DNA of 64,000 bases. It comes from Brevibacterium sp. RIT 803. GTDB lineage: Bacteria > Actinomycetota > Actinomycetes > Actinomycetales > Brevibacteriaceae. The DNA lies in the NCBI RefSeq assembly GCF_016892625.1, contig NZ_JAFEMW010000006.1, positions 62,001-126,000 of the forward strand, in the 5' to 3' direction. A model generated the notes under the pieces. That model searched no databases. It was not told the DNA's origin and saw only the letters and a program-made list of their open reading frames with translations. Made by a program: the position numbers and the translations under genes. Position 1 is the first letter of the stretch, and every line of letters starts with the position of its first letter. Below are positions 1-7,822 of this stretch, piece by piece.

Positions 1-717
1 GGACACTGCCGCCGCGACGGTCGAGAAGTCGCCGGCCTCGGCGGGGTTGAACCAGCCGAGTTCGACCGGTGTCGCGTCGAAGGCGGTCCCGTTGGACACG
101 TGGACGAATGCCGCAATGACGAACCAGCCGAGGGCAAGGACTTGGAATGCGACCAGCCAGACCTGAATCTTCTGGGTTGCTTCGACGCCTCGGTAGGAGA
201 TCCATGCGGCACCCGCAGTCAGGAGGACGGTGACGGGAATGTTGATCCACAGCACCCGGGTGAGATCGGCGATCCCGGGGTCGGAGAAGATCTGAGCCAG
301 CAGCAGGAACAGGAAGTCCACGGCTACTGCGGCCAAGTTCGAGAGCACGAGGACCGTGGCCGAGATCAGCCCCCACCCTCCCATCCAGCCCAGCCAAGGA
401 CCGAAGGCACGTGTCGCCCAGGTGAAGGTGGTGCCGGAATCGGGCATGGCGGTGTTGAGCTCGCGGTAGCCGAAGACGACGAGCAGCATCGGAACGAAGC
501 CGATCAGCAGAATCGCCGGAGTGTGGACTCCGACCTGAGAAATCGTCGGCCCAAGACCCGAGGTCAGCGTGTAGGCAGGGGCAATGCAGGAGATGCCGAT
601 GACGGCACCGCCGATGGCGCCGACCTTGCCCGCGGACAGCCCCTTGGAGCTCAGGCCCGAGCCGGAACCGACCGACGGGCTTCCGGGCGGGCTGGAAGTT
701 GGAGTTGCCGAGGTCAT
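1..717 (-). CDS. APC-superfamily amino acid/polyamine permease, N-terminal part (runs off left edge)
   Basis: Membrane transporter of the amino acid-polyamine-organocation superfamily. The visible 239 codons are the N-terminal part and the 3' end lies outside the window. After a Ser/Gly/Pro-rich cytoplasmic tail of about 25 residues, the first helix carries the family's helix-breaking GISCIAPAYTLTSGLG region. Further hydrophobic segments follow, including GYRELNTAMPDSGTTFTW, the usual conserved loop after TM2. The ATG at 717 is preceded by GAAAGG. It starts 24 bp after the putrescine oxidase stop on the same strand, so it is probably co-transcribed and may import putrescine or a related amine. 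The substrate is inferred from context only. Confidence 0.85.
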   Translation of the reverse strand, partial: MTSATPTSSPPGSPSVGSGSGLSSKGLSAGKVGAIGGAVIGISCIAPAYTLTSGLGPTISQVGVHTPAILLIGFVPMLLVVFGYRELNTAMPDSGTTFTWATRAFGPWLGWMGGWGLISATVLVLSNLAAVAVDFLFLLLAQIFSDPGIADLTRVLWINIPVTVLLTAGAAWISYRGVEATQKIQVWLVAFQVLALGWFVIAAFVHVSNGTAFDATPVELGWFNPAEAGDFSTVAAAVS

Positions 718-741
718 CAGCTCAACCTTTCAGGGGTGATT

Positions 742-2094
742 TCAGGTGCTCAGGATCTTTTCGGCAGTGTCGTGCCCGATTCTGACCGCACCGTCGACGT
801 GCTGGTAGCCGTGTGCTGCGATGTCCGAACTCGCGAAATGGATGGGGCCGACCGGATCGTTCTGGAACCGCCCCCACCGGTGCAGTCCCCCGAGATCGTA
901 GCTCGTGGCATAGGCACCTCGGGTCCATTCCTCGGCACCGAAGTCAGACAGGTAGAACACTTCGGGTTCCAGGGCCTGCGGGCCCAGGAAGTCAGCCAGT
1001 GATTCGAGGATACGCTGTTTGCGGGTGTCCTCGTCGAGGGCGAACATGGCATCAGCATTGACGTCGGAGATGAATCCGACGAGCGTCCCCTGCTCTTCAC
1101 CGTAGTTGGTGTTGTCATAGACCTCCTGCACCAGTTGACCGGCACCGAATCCGGTTCCGCACAGGCCGTCTTCTCGCCAGAACGGTGTCTGATACGTGGC
1201 GTGAACCTTGATCACCAGGCCCATCGACTGGTGCTGGTGGAAGACCTGCTGGAGTCGGGGCAGATGCGGGGTGTAGCTGATACGCGAGTACAGGTTCGGT
1301 GGGACGGCCACAATGGCACGAGCGGCCGAGACACTCATCGCATCGGTGCCGACTCTCACAGAGTCGTCGGTCCACTCGATCGTGCGAACGGGGCTGTCCA
1401 GGAGGACGACGCCTTCCCCGAGGTCGGCTGCCATCTGCTCGGAGACCGACTGCATTCCACCCACGACACGGCGGTCGAGAATGAAATGGTCATCCACGAG
1501 GTGAGTGAACGATCCCGCCGAGGCGGCCATGAGGATCGCCTGCAGTGCGGAGAATGCAGTGGCAGGCTTGGTCAGCATTCCCCCTGCGATGAACATGCCG
1601 ATGTTCGCGCACGCCGTCTCATCGTCGGATTGATTCCGGAGCCAATGATGGAAGGACACCGAATCGAGTTCGGCCGCGTCTTCGGCTTCCCACGGGGCGG
1701 TGGGTCCGATGCGGGCGGCGAGCTCGTCCAACTTCGCGATCAGGCGTTCCATCTCTGCTTGGGTGGACTCCCCCACCGGGAACATATCGCCGCTGTAGAC
1801 GGTGCGTGTGCCGTCGGGTGCGATATAGACGCTCTCGCCCTCCCGGTAGCGCTGGTAGGTTTCCTTGCCCAGCTCAGTGACGAGTTGAAGCAGCGCCGTC
1901 TGGTCCGGTGAGATCCACTGGCCACCGATTTCGTACATCTGACCGTCGATGTGATCGGTCCAGGTTCGACCGCCGACCCTGTCTCTTGCCTCGAGGACGA
2001 CGACGTTTTGGCCTGCAGCCTGCAACGTCCTGGCCGCACTCAGGCCGGTCGGACCGGCTCCGACGATGACCACATCGCATGTTCGATCCGACAT
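742..2094 (-). CDS. puo: Putrescine oxidase (flavin monoamine oxidase family)
   Basis: FAD-dependent amine oxidase, 450 aa, expected to oxidise putrescine to 4-aminobutanal with release of H2O2 and ammonia. The N-terminus has the Rossmann FAD motif VIVGAGPTGLSAARTL followed by EARDRVGGRTWTD. The body (EIGGQWISPDQTALL, FIAGGMLTKPA, AASAGSFTHLVDD, VPPNLYSRISY, VYDNTNYGEEQGTL) and the C-terminal FAD-contact region SSDIAAHGYQHVDGAVRIG read very like Rhodococcus putrescine oxidase from memory. Length matches that family. The downstream permease gene supports amine catabolism. Tyramine or another primary amine remains a possible substrate. Confidence 0.9.
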   Translation of the reverse strand: MSDRTCDVVIVGAGPTGLSAARTLQAAGQNVVVLEARDRVGGRTWTDHIDGQMYEIGGQWISPDQTALLQLVTELGKETYQRYREGESVYIAPDGTRTVYSGDMFPVGESTQAEMERLIAKLDELAARIGPTAPWEAEDAAELDSVSFHHWLRNQSDDETACANIGMFIAGGMLTKPATAFSALQAILMAASAGSFTHLVDDHFILDRRVVGGMQSVSEQMAADLGEGVVLLDSPVRTIEWTDDSVRVGTDAMSVSAARAIVAVPPNLYSRISYTPHLPRLQQVFHQHQSMGLVIKVHATYQTPFWREDGLCGTGFGAGQLVQEVYDNTNYGEEQGTLVGFISDVNADAMFALDEDTRKQRILESLADFLGPQALEPEVFYLSDFGAEEWTRGAYATSYDLGGLHRWGRFQNDPVGPIHFASSDIAAHGYQHVDGAVRIGHDTAEKILST

Positions 2095-2196
2095 TCCGCA
2101 CTCCTTCGACAGTTCCGCTTATGTGCTCACAGTAACCAGGGAACATCACCCTGCCAAGGCGGGTTCAGGATCGCCTGCGGCGGTGCGAAATCGGTT

Positions 2197-3168
2197 TCAG
2201 CGGTAGTCACGTGCGTCCGCGCCCGAGTCGGCCTCTTTCGCTGCCATGAACGCCCAAGAATCCGGCCTGGAACCATCGATATCGTCGATGTCATAGAGAT
2301 CGCCCAGTTCGCAGCTGTTGAGGGTTCTCGTATTGAAGCGGTGTCGGTCGGGATCGGATGCGAGTGCCACGAGCGTTCGTCCCAGAAATTGCGGAGTCTC
2401 CGAGATCGCGAATTCTGCAGGCGGCAGCTCGCGGCTCGGGTCGAGGGAATCCTTCAGCCAGCTCTGCTCGGTCGTGTCGAAGAAATCGAGCATCATCTCC
2501 GATCTCAACCAGCCGGGGGTGATCGCTACAGCTGTGCACCCAGATTCCGCCAGTTCGTGGCCGAGCCCGAATGCCAGCCGGCTGACTCCGGTCTTCGTCA
2601 GATCGAGATAGATGCTCTCCCGGTAGTGTGAAGCATTGAACTCGTCCGTTCCATCGGTGATCTCGATGTGCAGACCTCCGGGTCTGCGAGTGAGCAGCGG
2701 CAAGGCGGCGTGCGCCGTGTTCAGGTGCGTGATCAGTCCTGCATTCACCAGCCGCATTCCGGATTCGAAGTTAGTGTTCCAGAATTTCTCGCCCCAGGAG
2801 ACATAGGCCTCTCCCCCGATGTCGTTGAGCAGAATGTCGAGTCGTCCGTGCTGCTCATCGATCCTCCGAATCACCTCGTCGATCATCGGCCGTTGCAGGT
2901 GATCGCAGACGATCGCCTCGGCGCGGCCGCCTTCTGCGCGTATCAGTTCGGCAGTGCCCTCGACGGTCTCGCTGCGGTCGTAGTCGGAGGGCCGTGTCGA
3001 GGTTGACCGACCAGTGCAGTACACGAAGGCACCGGCTCGGGCGAGGTCCCGGGCGATGGCACGTCCGGCACCGCGTGTGGCGCCGGCGACGAGAGCGACT
3101 CGGTCAGTGAGTGACCGCTGGTTGAGAGGAGCGAACTGGGATGCTGTCGATGCGTTGTGAGAAGTCAT
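2197..3168 (-). CDS. SDR family NAD(P)-dependent oxidoreductase
   Basis: Short-chain dehydrogenase, 323 aa from the ATG at 3168. The cofactor motif is VAGATRGAGRAIAR (TGxxxGxG type). A NDIGGE segment takes the place of the usual NNAG. The catalytic Tyr-x3-Lys is not in the ordinary YxxSK form: HYRESIYLDLTKTG supplies Tyr and Lys with unusual spacing. Length exceeds the usual 250 aa because of a C-terminal extension. Substrate unknown. An alternative GTG start at 3198 would place the start codon inside the inverted repeat at 3190-3210, so I prefer 3168. It is divergent from the WYL regulator, its probable controller. Confidence 0.85.
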   Translation of the reverse strand: MTSHNASTASQFAPLNQRSLTDRVALVAGATRGAGRAIARDLARAGAFVYCTGRSTSTRPSDYDRSETVEGTAELIRAEGGRAEAIVCDHLQRPMIDEVIRRIDEQHGRLDILLNDIGGEAYVSWGEKFWNTNFESGMRLVNAGLITHLNTAHAALPLLTRRPGGLHIEITDGTDEFNASHYRESIYLDLTKTGVSRLAFGLGHELAESGCTAVAITPGWLRSEMMLDFFDTTEQSWLKDSLDPSRELPPAEFAISETPQFLGRTLVALASDPDRHRFNTRTLNSCELGDLYDIDDIDGSRPDSWAFMAAKEADSGADARDYR

Positions 3169-3189
3169 GGTGACACCGTCTCGTGCAAT

Positions 3190-3210
3190 CACTGACACGC
3201 TATGTCAGTG
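3190..3210. promoter_or_regulatory. Inverted-repeat operator between SDR and WYL regulator genes
   Basis: Perfect 8-bp arms CACTGACA and TGTCAGTG separated by CGCTA. It lies in the 64-bp gap between divergent start codons at 3168 and 3233. The position suggests a binding site for the adjacent regulator controlling both genes; the binding partner is inferred. Confidence 0.6.
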
Positions 3211-3218
3211 TCCATGAT

Positions 3219-3224
3219 TATTCT
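3219..3224 (+). promoter_or_regulatory. Candidate -10 element (TATTCT) for the WYL regulator
   Basis: TATTCT ends 8 nt before the ATG at 3233, compatible with leaderless or near-leaderless transcription. No separate -35 was recognised. Confidence 0.35.
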
Positions 3225-3232
3225 TGGTGGTT

Positions 3233-4189
3233 ATGAAGGCAGCACGCTTGGTGTCGGAGATCGTCATCCTCAGTGCGCGGACGGTGCCCATCACTGCTGC
3301 ACGTCTGGCGGCTCGCCTCGAGGTCACGCAGCGCACTGTCTATCGCGATCTCGCTGATCTGTCTCGTATTGGTGTCCCCGTCGTGTCGGAGTCCGGACCG
3401 GGCGGTGGTATCAGTCTGCTCGGGTCCTGGACCTCTCCCCTGTCGGGGATGACCCGTGATGAGCTGGATTCCGTGCTCATCGGAGGTTTCGCTGCGGCTG
3501 ATCTCGGCTACTCCGGGGAGCTGGCGACCGCACGGGAGAAGATCCTCTCCGAGACAGATTCAGTCTTCTCATCGGATGTGCTCATCGACGGGCCCGATTG
3601 GTTCATGACACACGAGCGACCGGAGGAGCTGTCGGTCATCGTGGCGGCGCTGCGTTCGCACCGGGGTCTGCGATTCGACTACACAAGCGGCAGTGATTGC
3701 CTGAGTCGCACCGTCATACCGTTGGGACTCGTCGTCAAGGCAGGGCGGTGGTATCTGGCCGCACAGCCACCTGGTGGCAGGCCACGGACCTACCGGGTCT
3801 CGCGCATCAATGAGATCAGTCTCCACTACGTCTCAGTCTCACGCCCGCCGGGCTTCCACCTCGGCGACTACTGGGCGAGGTCTCAGACCGAATTCGACCG
3901 TTCGATCCGATCTGCGACGGTGAAGCTGCGGGTACCCAGAGAACGCCTCGGCGATCTGAGACGTGCGATTCCCGGTCGAATCACGGACGAGGCGATCGAG
4001 GCCGCCTCAATGGCAGATGGTGCCTCCTCAACAGAGGAAGCCATTGTCATCGACCTGCCGATGGAGCCAATGGATGTCGCTGTCTCGCAGCTGATCACCA
4101 TTCGCGGGGTCGAGGTGATATCACCTCTGGAAATCCGTATGGCGCTGCGCGAACAGGCACGCCACACAGCTGTATGCAACGGCCTCTGA
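3233..4189 (+). CDS. WYL-domain transcriptional regulator (YafY/DeoR-like)
   Basis: 318-aa DNA-binding regulator. The N-terminal winged HTH (residues about 5-60, ITAARLAARLEVTQRTVYRD then LADLSRIGVPV) is followed by a WYL domain (GLRFDYTSG, VVKAGRWYLAAQ, TYRVSRINEI, residues about 145-215) and a WCX-type C-terminal region. WYL domains are thought to sense small ligands or nucleic acids. The ATG at 3233 is preferred over the in-frame TTG at 3224 because the latter overlaps the candidate -10. It is divergent from the SDR gene with a dyad operator between them, so local control of the SDR and itself is likely. Confidence 0.88.
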   Translation: MKAARLVSEIVILSARTVPITAARLAARLEVTQRTVYRDLADLSRIGVPVVSESGPGGGISLLGSWTSPLSGMTRDELDSVLIGGFAAADLGYSGELATAREKILSETDSVFSSDVLIDGPDWFMTHERPEELSVIVAALRSHRGLRFDYTSGSDCLSRTVIPLGLVVKAGRWYLAAQPPGGRPRTYRVSRINEISLHYVSVSRPPGFHLGDYWARSQTEFDRSIRSATVKLRVPRERLGDLRRAIPGRITDEAIEAASMADGASSTEEAIVIDLPMEPMDVAVSQLITIRGVEVISPLEIRMALREQARHTAVCNGL

Positions 4190-4205
4190 GGAATCAGAAC
4201 GACAC

Positions 4206-5027
4206 TTACTGAACCTCGTACTTGCCGTTGATCTGCCCGGCTCCGACTCCGCCGACCGCTTCCATGGCCGCTTTGGACAGGTCGATGCAGCGACTGCCGT
4301 GATAGGGGCCACGGTCATTGATGCGCACCGTCACGGACTTCCCGTTGGCCGTGTTGGTGATCTTCACCTGCGAGCCGAACGGCAGCGACTTATGCGCTGC
4401 AGTCAGCTTGTTGGTATCGAACAGTTCGCCACTGGCGGTCGGTTGACCATCGAATCCGTCGCCTCCACCGTAGTACGACATTGGGCAGGTACCTGACTGA
4501 CCTGCAGAGTCGCCGGACTTGGACGGCTCGTCGTTGGCATCGGGCGTCGGCTCCTTCGAGTCTGAGCCACCGGTGGCGGCATCCTCGCTCGTCGTATCCT
4601 TGCTTGCGTTGTCCTTGGCTGCGGACTCGGTCGGGGTCGGGCTCGGTGTCTCGATCTTGGACTCGAGAGAGATCTTGCCCGGCTTCTCTTCGGCCTGCTT
4701 CTTCGCTTTGGCCAGGGACTCGTCGGGGGATTGTGTCGCTTCGGCTGCTGCGACGACCGGGGCTTCAGCAACGACCTGCTGGCCATCGCTCGTGCTGTCG
4801 GGAACCATCGCCAAGCTGGAGGCGACGACTGCGGCGGTCGCCACGGTGGGAACGATGAATGCGGAGAGGACCGGGCGCGAACGCACTGATGCCAGCACTC
4901 CCCCTGCGGTGTTCCCAGCGCCATCGGCCTGTTGCGGCGAATGCCTTCCGGACTTCTTCTTTGGTGCCTTGAGCGCAGAGAAGAGCGAGCCCGTCGTCGT
5001 CGAACGGGGCGAAGAGTGTTTTCCCAC
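4206..5027 (-). CDS. RlpA-like double-psi beta-barrel cell-wall protein
   Basis: 273-aa exported or membrane-anchored protein with a C-terminal double-psi beta-barrel (residues about 180-273: [57 protein letters not shown]). The INDRGPY Asp matches the conserved catalytic Asp of RlpA lytic transglycosylases. There is no SPOR domain. A basic N-terminus of about 50 residues precedes one hydrophobic segment (about 55-75), then a Ser/Thr/Pro/Lys-rich low-complexity linker. This looks like a type II membrane anchor rather than a cleaved signal. GTG start at 5027 with GAGGAC upstream. A role in peptidoglycan remodelling is likely; glycosidase activity is not proven. Confidence 0.82.
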   Translation of the reverse strand: MGKHSSPRSTTTGSLFSALKAPKKKSGRHSPQQADGAGNTAGGVLASVRSRPVLSAFIVPTVATAAVVASSLAMVPDSTSDGQQVVAEAPVVAAAEATQSPDESLAKAKKQAEEKPGKISLESKIETPSPTPTESAAKDNASKDTTSEDAATGGSDSKEPTPDANDEPSKSGDSAGQSGTCPMSYYGGGDGFDGQPTASGELFDTNKLTAAHKSLPFGSQVKITNTANGKSVTVRINDRGPYHGSRCIDLSKAAMEAVGGVGAGQINGKYEVQ

Positions 5028-5106
5028 AGTGAGTCCTCGTAGTCATCGGCCGGTGTTTCGGCAACCAGGAGACTCAATGATCGAGTGCACCTCAACACTG
5101 GCTCCA

Positions 5107-5153
5107 AGTTATCGGATCGTTACCTGAAGACAGTGTAATTAAGAAACTGTTAC
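5107..5153 (-). promoter_or_regulatory. GTAAC-repeat regulatory region upstream of the RlpA-like gene (MtrA-like?)
   Basis: On the minus strand GTAACA (5148-5153), GTAACG (5118-5123) and ATAACT (5107-5112) occur, the last two as an 11-bp-phased direct repeat with 5-bp spacing. Actinobacterial MtrA controls cell-wall hydrolase genes through GTAAC-type direct repeats. The assignment is by resemblance only. Confidence 0.35.
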
Positions 5154-5188
5154 AAAAGCAATGCGGCACGCTCGACGAGTATGCCGCA
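5154..5188 (-). terminator. Intrinsic terminator of the 107-aa hypothetical gene
   Basis: Arms TGCGGCA (5162-5168) and TGCCGCA (5182-5188) are perfectly complementary, with an inner CTCG-A-CGAG pairing in the loop. On the minus strand the hairpin is followed by a T-rich run (TTGCTTTTGT), the classical Rho-independent form. Confidence 0.65.
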
Positions 5189-5203
5189 GTGGTGGGTCTC
5201 AGG

Positions 5204-5527
5204 TCACTTCGACTTGCGCGTCACCAGTCTGCGCATGCCATCGGCACCGGTGGTCACTGTTTCCTGTGCTTTGTCGAACGCACGTTCGACCTTCCCGCTG
5301 CGCACGGCGTCGTCGATCGCCTGGGAGACATTGCCCAGCGCCTTCTTCACGTTCGCCTCGGTCGTTTCGATGAGGCGGGAACCCGACGTCGCCTCGCGAA
5401 CATTCCTCACGCTGCTGCTGGCCGCACCGTAGGCTCTGGTCGCGGCCGAACGCGCCTTCTCGGTCGGGGTCCTCTTGGTGGAATCGATGACGTAATCAGG
5501 TTCGATCGGATCTTGTGTTCGGCTCAT
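5204..5527 (-). CDS. Hypothetical protein, helical, 107 aa
   Basis: Small protein of unknown function. After an acidic N-terminus (SRTQDPIEPDY) it is Ala/Ser/Thr/Lys-rich and predicted mostly helical (EKARSAATRAYGAASSS, ANVKKALGNVSQAIDDA), ending in a basic RRLVTRKSK tail. There is no signal peptide or transmembrane segment. The ATG at 5527 has GGAG 5 nt upstream and is preferred over an in-frame start at 5584 that would overlap the divergent GDPD gene. A terminator follows. The composition recalls small CsbD-like or nucleoid-associated proteins, but I do not recognise a family. Confidence 0.6.
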   Translation of the reverse strand: MSRTQDPIEPDYVIDSTKRTPTEKARSAATRAYGAASSSVRNVREATSGSRLIETTEANVKKALGNVSQAIDDAVRSGKVERAFDKAQETVTTGADGMRRLVTRKSK

Positions 5528-5570
5528 GTCTCCATAGTTGTCGACCCCGACTCCAAGGTCAACAGCAACA

Positions 5571-5576
5571 TAGGAT
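5571..5576 (+). promoter_or_regulatory. -10 element (TAGGAT) of a leaderless promoter for the GDPD gene
   Basis: TAGGAT is followed by 6 nt and then the ATG at 5583, so transcription would begin at or next to the start codon. No Shine-Dalgarno is present. Confidence 0.5.
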
Positions 5577-5582
5577 TGGACC

Positions 5583-6326
5583 ATGAATTCTCAGGCAGAG
5601 ATCATCGCCCACAGAGGCGGGCAGTGGCCCGGTATGAGTGAGAACACTCTCGAGGCATTCACCGCCGCCCATCGGGCAGGTGTGCGGTGGATGGAGACCG
5701 ACGTCCACGCCTCGGCCGACGGCGTCCTGTTCGCGGCCCATGATGCCGACTTGGACCGCATTGCCGATCGCCCGCACCGCATCGGCGATCTCACCGCCAC
5801 CGAACTCGACTCCGTCGAACTCCTGGCCGGCGGTCATCTTCCTCGGCTGTCTGCTCTCCTCGAGTCGATTCCTGAGGCGGCGTGGAACATCGATGTCAAG
5901 GCTGCCGTCAGCATTGCGCCGATGGTTCGCTTCGTTCGCAGCCTCAACGCCGAAGGGAGGATCCGGCTTGCTTCGTTCTCGTCGTCGACCCTGCGCAGCC
6001 TGCGAGAGGCACTGCCCGGGGTCCGATCCTCAGCAGGAGTCTTGGAGTCCGCGCTGTTTGCGGCGGGAGGACTGCCCGGCGTAGCCGGGTCCGGGCCCTG
6101 TCCCCTGCCGGCCGGCCTCGATTCGCTGCAGGTGCCGATGTCGTTCAAAGGCGTACCCGTCATCACCGAGGATTTCGTGTCTCGGGCTCACCAGTCGGGT
6201 CTGCAGGTCCATGTATGGACCATCAACGACCCTGCTTCGATGCGCGTTCTCCTCGACCTCGATGTCGATGGGATCGTCACCGACGACGTTCCGGCGGGGC
6301 TGCGCGAGCTCGCGGCTCGGACCTGA
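5583..6326 (+). CDS. Glycerophosphodiester phosphodiesterase family protein
   Basis: 247-aa GDPD-family hydrolase, expected to split glycerophosphodiesters into an alcohol and glycerol 3-phosphate. Family hallmarks are IIAHRGG near the N-terminus, SENTLEAFTAAHRAGVRWME (catalytic Glu), TDVHASADGVLFAAHDADLDR (metal and acid-base residues), and HVWTINDPASMRVLLDLDVD with GIVTDD at the C-terminus. There is no signal peptide, so it is the cytosolic UgpQ type. It is divergent from the hypothetical gene and is followed by rbpA, which has its own promoter. Exact substrate unknown. Confidence 0.9.
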   Translation: MNSQAEIIAHRGGQWPGMSENTLEAFTAAHRAGVRWMETDVHASADGVLFAAHDADLDRIADRPHRIGDLTATELDSVELLAGGHLPRLSALLESIPEAAWNIDVKAAVSIAPMVRFVRSLNAEGRIRLASFSSSTLRSLREALPGVRSSAGVLESALFAAGGLPGVAGSGPCPLPAGLDSLQVPMSFKGVPVITEDFVSRAHQSGLQVHVWTINDPASMRVLLDLDVDGIVTDDVPAGLRELAART

Positions 6327-6332
6327 GTGCTG

Positions 6333-6358
6333 GGAATAGGCGCAGACGGTAGACTGTT
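6333..6358 (+). promoter_or_regulatory. SigR/SigH-type (thiol stress) promoter of rbpA
   Basis: GGAAT at 6333-6337 and GTT at 6356-6358 are separated by exactly 18 nt, matching the actinobacterial SigR consensus GGAAT-N18-GTT. It lies 45 nt before the rbpA ATG. In Streptomyces coelicolor rbpA is an established SigR target, which agrees with this placement. Confidence 0.7.
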
Positions 6359-6403
6359 CTTTCGTATGAGACGTCTGCAGTCGAGTCGGAAGGTGAGAGA
6401 GAT

Positions 6404-6745
6404 ATGAGCGAACGCAGTCTCCGCGGTACACAGTTGGGCTCACGCAGCCTGGAAACGGAAGAGGGCGTCGAACCAGCGCCTCGCCAGATGGTCGAATTCG
6501 AGTGCGAAGACGGAACCAGGTTCAAGGTTCCCTTCTCGATCGAAGCTGAAGTTCCCTCCACCTGGGATTCGGGCATCCACGGCGTCGGCACCCGTGTCGG
6601 CGTGAACGAGCCCGATGGCGAGCCGGGCAAGCACGTGCGCTCCCACTGGGACATGCTGCTCGAGCGCCGCTCCTTCGACGAACTTCAGGTTCTGCTCGAT
6701 GAGCGGCTTGCTGTGCGCCGCGGTGAGGTGCCCGCACAGGCCTGA
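6404..6745 (+). CDS. rbpA: RNA polymerase-binding protein RbpA
   Basis: 113-aa actinobacterial transcription factor that binds RNA polymerase and the group I/II sigma factor and stabilises open complexes. It matches the family end to end: MSERSLRGTQLGSRSLETE N-terminus, PRQMVEFECEDGTRFKVPF core, basic linker, and the sigma-interacting helix region HVRSHWDMLLERRSFDELQ with LLDERLAVRR. Only one Cys is present, so the zinc site seen in some homologues is absent. GGAAGG and GAGAGAG lie upstream of the ATG. Transcription from the SigR-type promoter would link general transcription to thiol stress. A bidirectional hairpin terminator follows. Confidence 0.96.
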   Translation: MSERSLRGTQLGSRSLETEEGVEPAPRQMVEFECEDGTRFKVPFSIEAEVPSTWDSGIHGVGTRVGVNEPDGEPGKHVRSHWDMLLERRSFDELQVLLDERLAVRRGEVPAQA

Positions 6746-6780
6746 GGGCCTCAGCGCTGAATCGCACGAGCACACCTGAG

Positions 6781-6828
6781 CAAGAAGGGCGGGGTGCAGG
6801 TCATCGGACCTGCACCCCGCCCTTCTTG
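6781..6828. terminator. Bidirectional terminator hairpin between rbpA and ppm1
   Basis: A perfect 22-bp stem (6781-6802 with 6807-6828) and loop ATCG lies between convergent genes. The stem ends in AAGAA/TTCTT, giving short A/T edges on both strands but no long U-tract. Confidence 0.8.
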
Positions 6829-6853
6829 ACTGCCCGGAGCCTCCTCGGCGCCC

Positions 6854-7666
6854 TCAGGAAGTCGTCCTGCGAGCAGCGATTCGCTCGATGAAGTCTCGAG
6901 CCTGTCGTCTCCGGCGCGTCAGCCCCCAACCGGCCACCTTGGTGAATGCCTCGGAGATGATCGATCCGCTCATCTTCGATTCGCCCAGTTCTCGTTCGAC
7001 GAAGACGATGGGAACCTCGGCCACGCGGAATCCGGCCTCAACCGTGCGGTAGGTCATGTCGATCTGGAAGCAGTACCCCTGGGACTGCACTCCGGAGAGA
7101 TCAAGACTCTGCAGCACCTCTCGCGAATATGCACGGAACCCTGCTGTCGCATCCTTGACCCCGAGCCCCATGACCGCATTGACGTAGATATTGGCTCCGC
7201 GGGAGAGGAAGAAGCGAGAGCGAGGCCAATCGACGATCGCCCCACCCCGAACCCACCTCGAGCCGATGACGAGGTCGGCATGTCCCGCCTGGGTCACAGC
7301 CAGAAGCTGCCCGAGGTCCAGAGGACGGTGAGATCCGTCGGCGTCGAACTCGCAGATGATGTCGTAATCGCGCTCGAGCGCCCATTCGAATCCGGCGATG
7401 TAGGCCATCCCCAGGCCGGACTTCTCAGTGCGGTGCAGAACGTGCAGGCGCGAATCGGCGCGTGCCTGGTCATCGACCCAGTCGCCGGTGCCGTCGGGTG
7501 AACCGTCATCGACGACGAGAACGTCGACGTCGGGCTGATTCTCGAACAGGCCGGCCAATGTCACAGGAAGAGCGAGTCGTTCGTTGTAGGTCGGAATGAC
7601 GACCAGAGTCTTAGAAACCACGGCCACAACGATACGCCGAGGGTGGCGGAATATATGAGCCGACAC
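6854..7666 (-). CDS. ppm1: Polyprenol monophosphomannose synthase (GT2, DPM1-like)
   Basis: 270-aa family 2 glycosyltransferase that transfers mannose from GDP-mannose to polyprenyl phosphate, supplying the lipid donor for mannolipids and protein O-mannosylation. Motifs are VVIPTYNERLALP, VLVVDDGSPDGTG, GLGMAYIAGFEWA, ICEFDADGSH (DxD), LVIGSRWVRGG, SRGANIYVNAVMG and DATAGFRAYSR. It lacks the Lnt-like acyltransferase domain fused in Mycobacterium tuberculosis Ppm1. The GTG at 7666 is supported by AAGG upstream; a GTG nearer the core lacks a ribosome binding site. Alone in its transcription unit. Confidence 0.92.
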   Translation of the reverse strand: MSAHIFRHPRRIVVAVVSKTLVVIPTYNERLALPVTLAGLFENQPDVDVLVVDDGSPDGTGDWVDDQARADSRLHVLHRTEKSGLGMAYIAGFEWALERDYDIICEFDADGSHRPLDLGQLLAVTQAGHADLVIGSRWVRGGAIVDWPRSRFFLSRGANIYVNAVMGLGVKDATAGFRAYSREVLQSLDLSGVQSQGYCFQIDMTYRTVEAGFRVAEVPIVFVERELGESKMSGSIISEAFTKVAGWGLTRRRRQARDFIERIAARRTTS

Positions 7667-7786
7667 TCTCGCCTTCGGACCACGTTGGGAAACGAGTTAT
7701 CTAATGACGAGAGTGCCGGCTCCATCCCAGCTGCTGTGGAATGTCAACAACGAATCTAGTGGCTGTCGTGATCTTTGCAAAATCTC

Positions 7787-7822
7787 TCTGACCTGCGGTT
7801 ATGTTCAAATCTCCAGGTCAGA
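7787..7822. promoter_or_regulatory. Long-spaced inverted repeat in an AT-rich intergenic region
   Basis: Arms TCTGACCTG and CAGGTCAGA (perfect, 9 bp) are separated by 18 nt. They sit in the 245-bp gap between the amidohydrolase-like gene (stop at 7912) and the ppm1 start (7666), a stretch clearly richer in A/T than its surroundings. It is either an operator or part of the upstream gene's 3' structure. No ORF there looks coding. Confidence 0.35.

Noticed and set aside
100..1002. A 300-codon plus-strand frame across the permease/oxidase junction
   Set aside because: Antisense to two well-supported genes; low-complexity Gly/Asp/Arg product.
5028..5160. A c-di-AMP (ydaO-type) riboswitch upstream of the RlpA-like gene, as known for wall hydrolases
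   Set aside because: The conserved ydaO core sequences were not found in the leader; only small hairpins are present.
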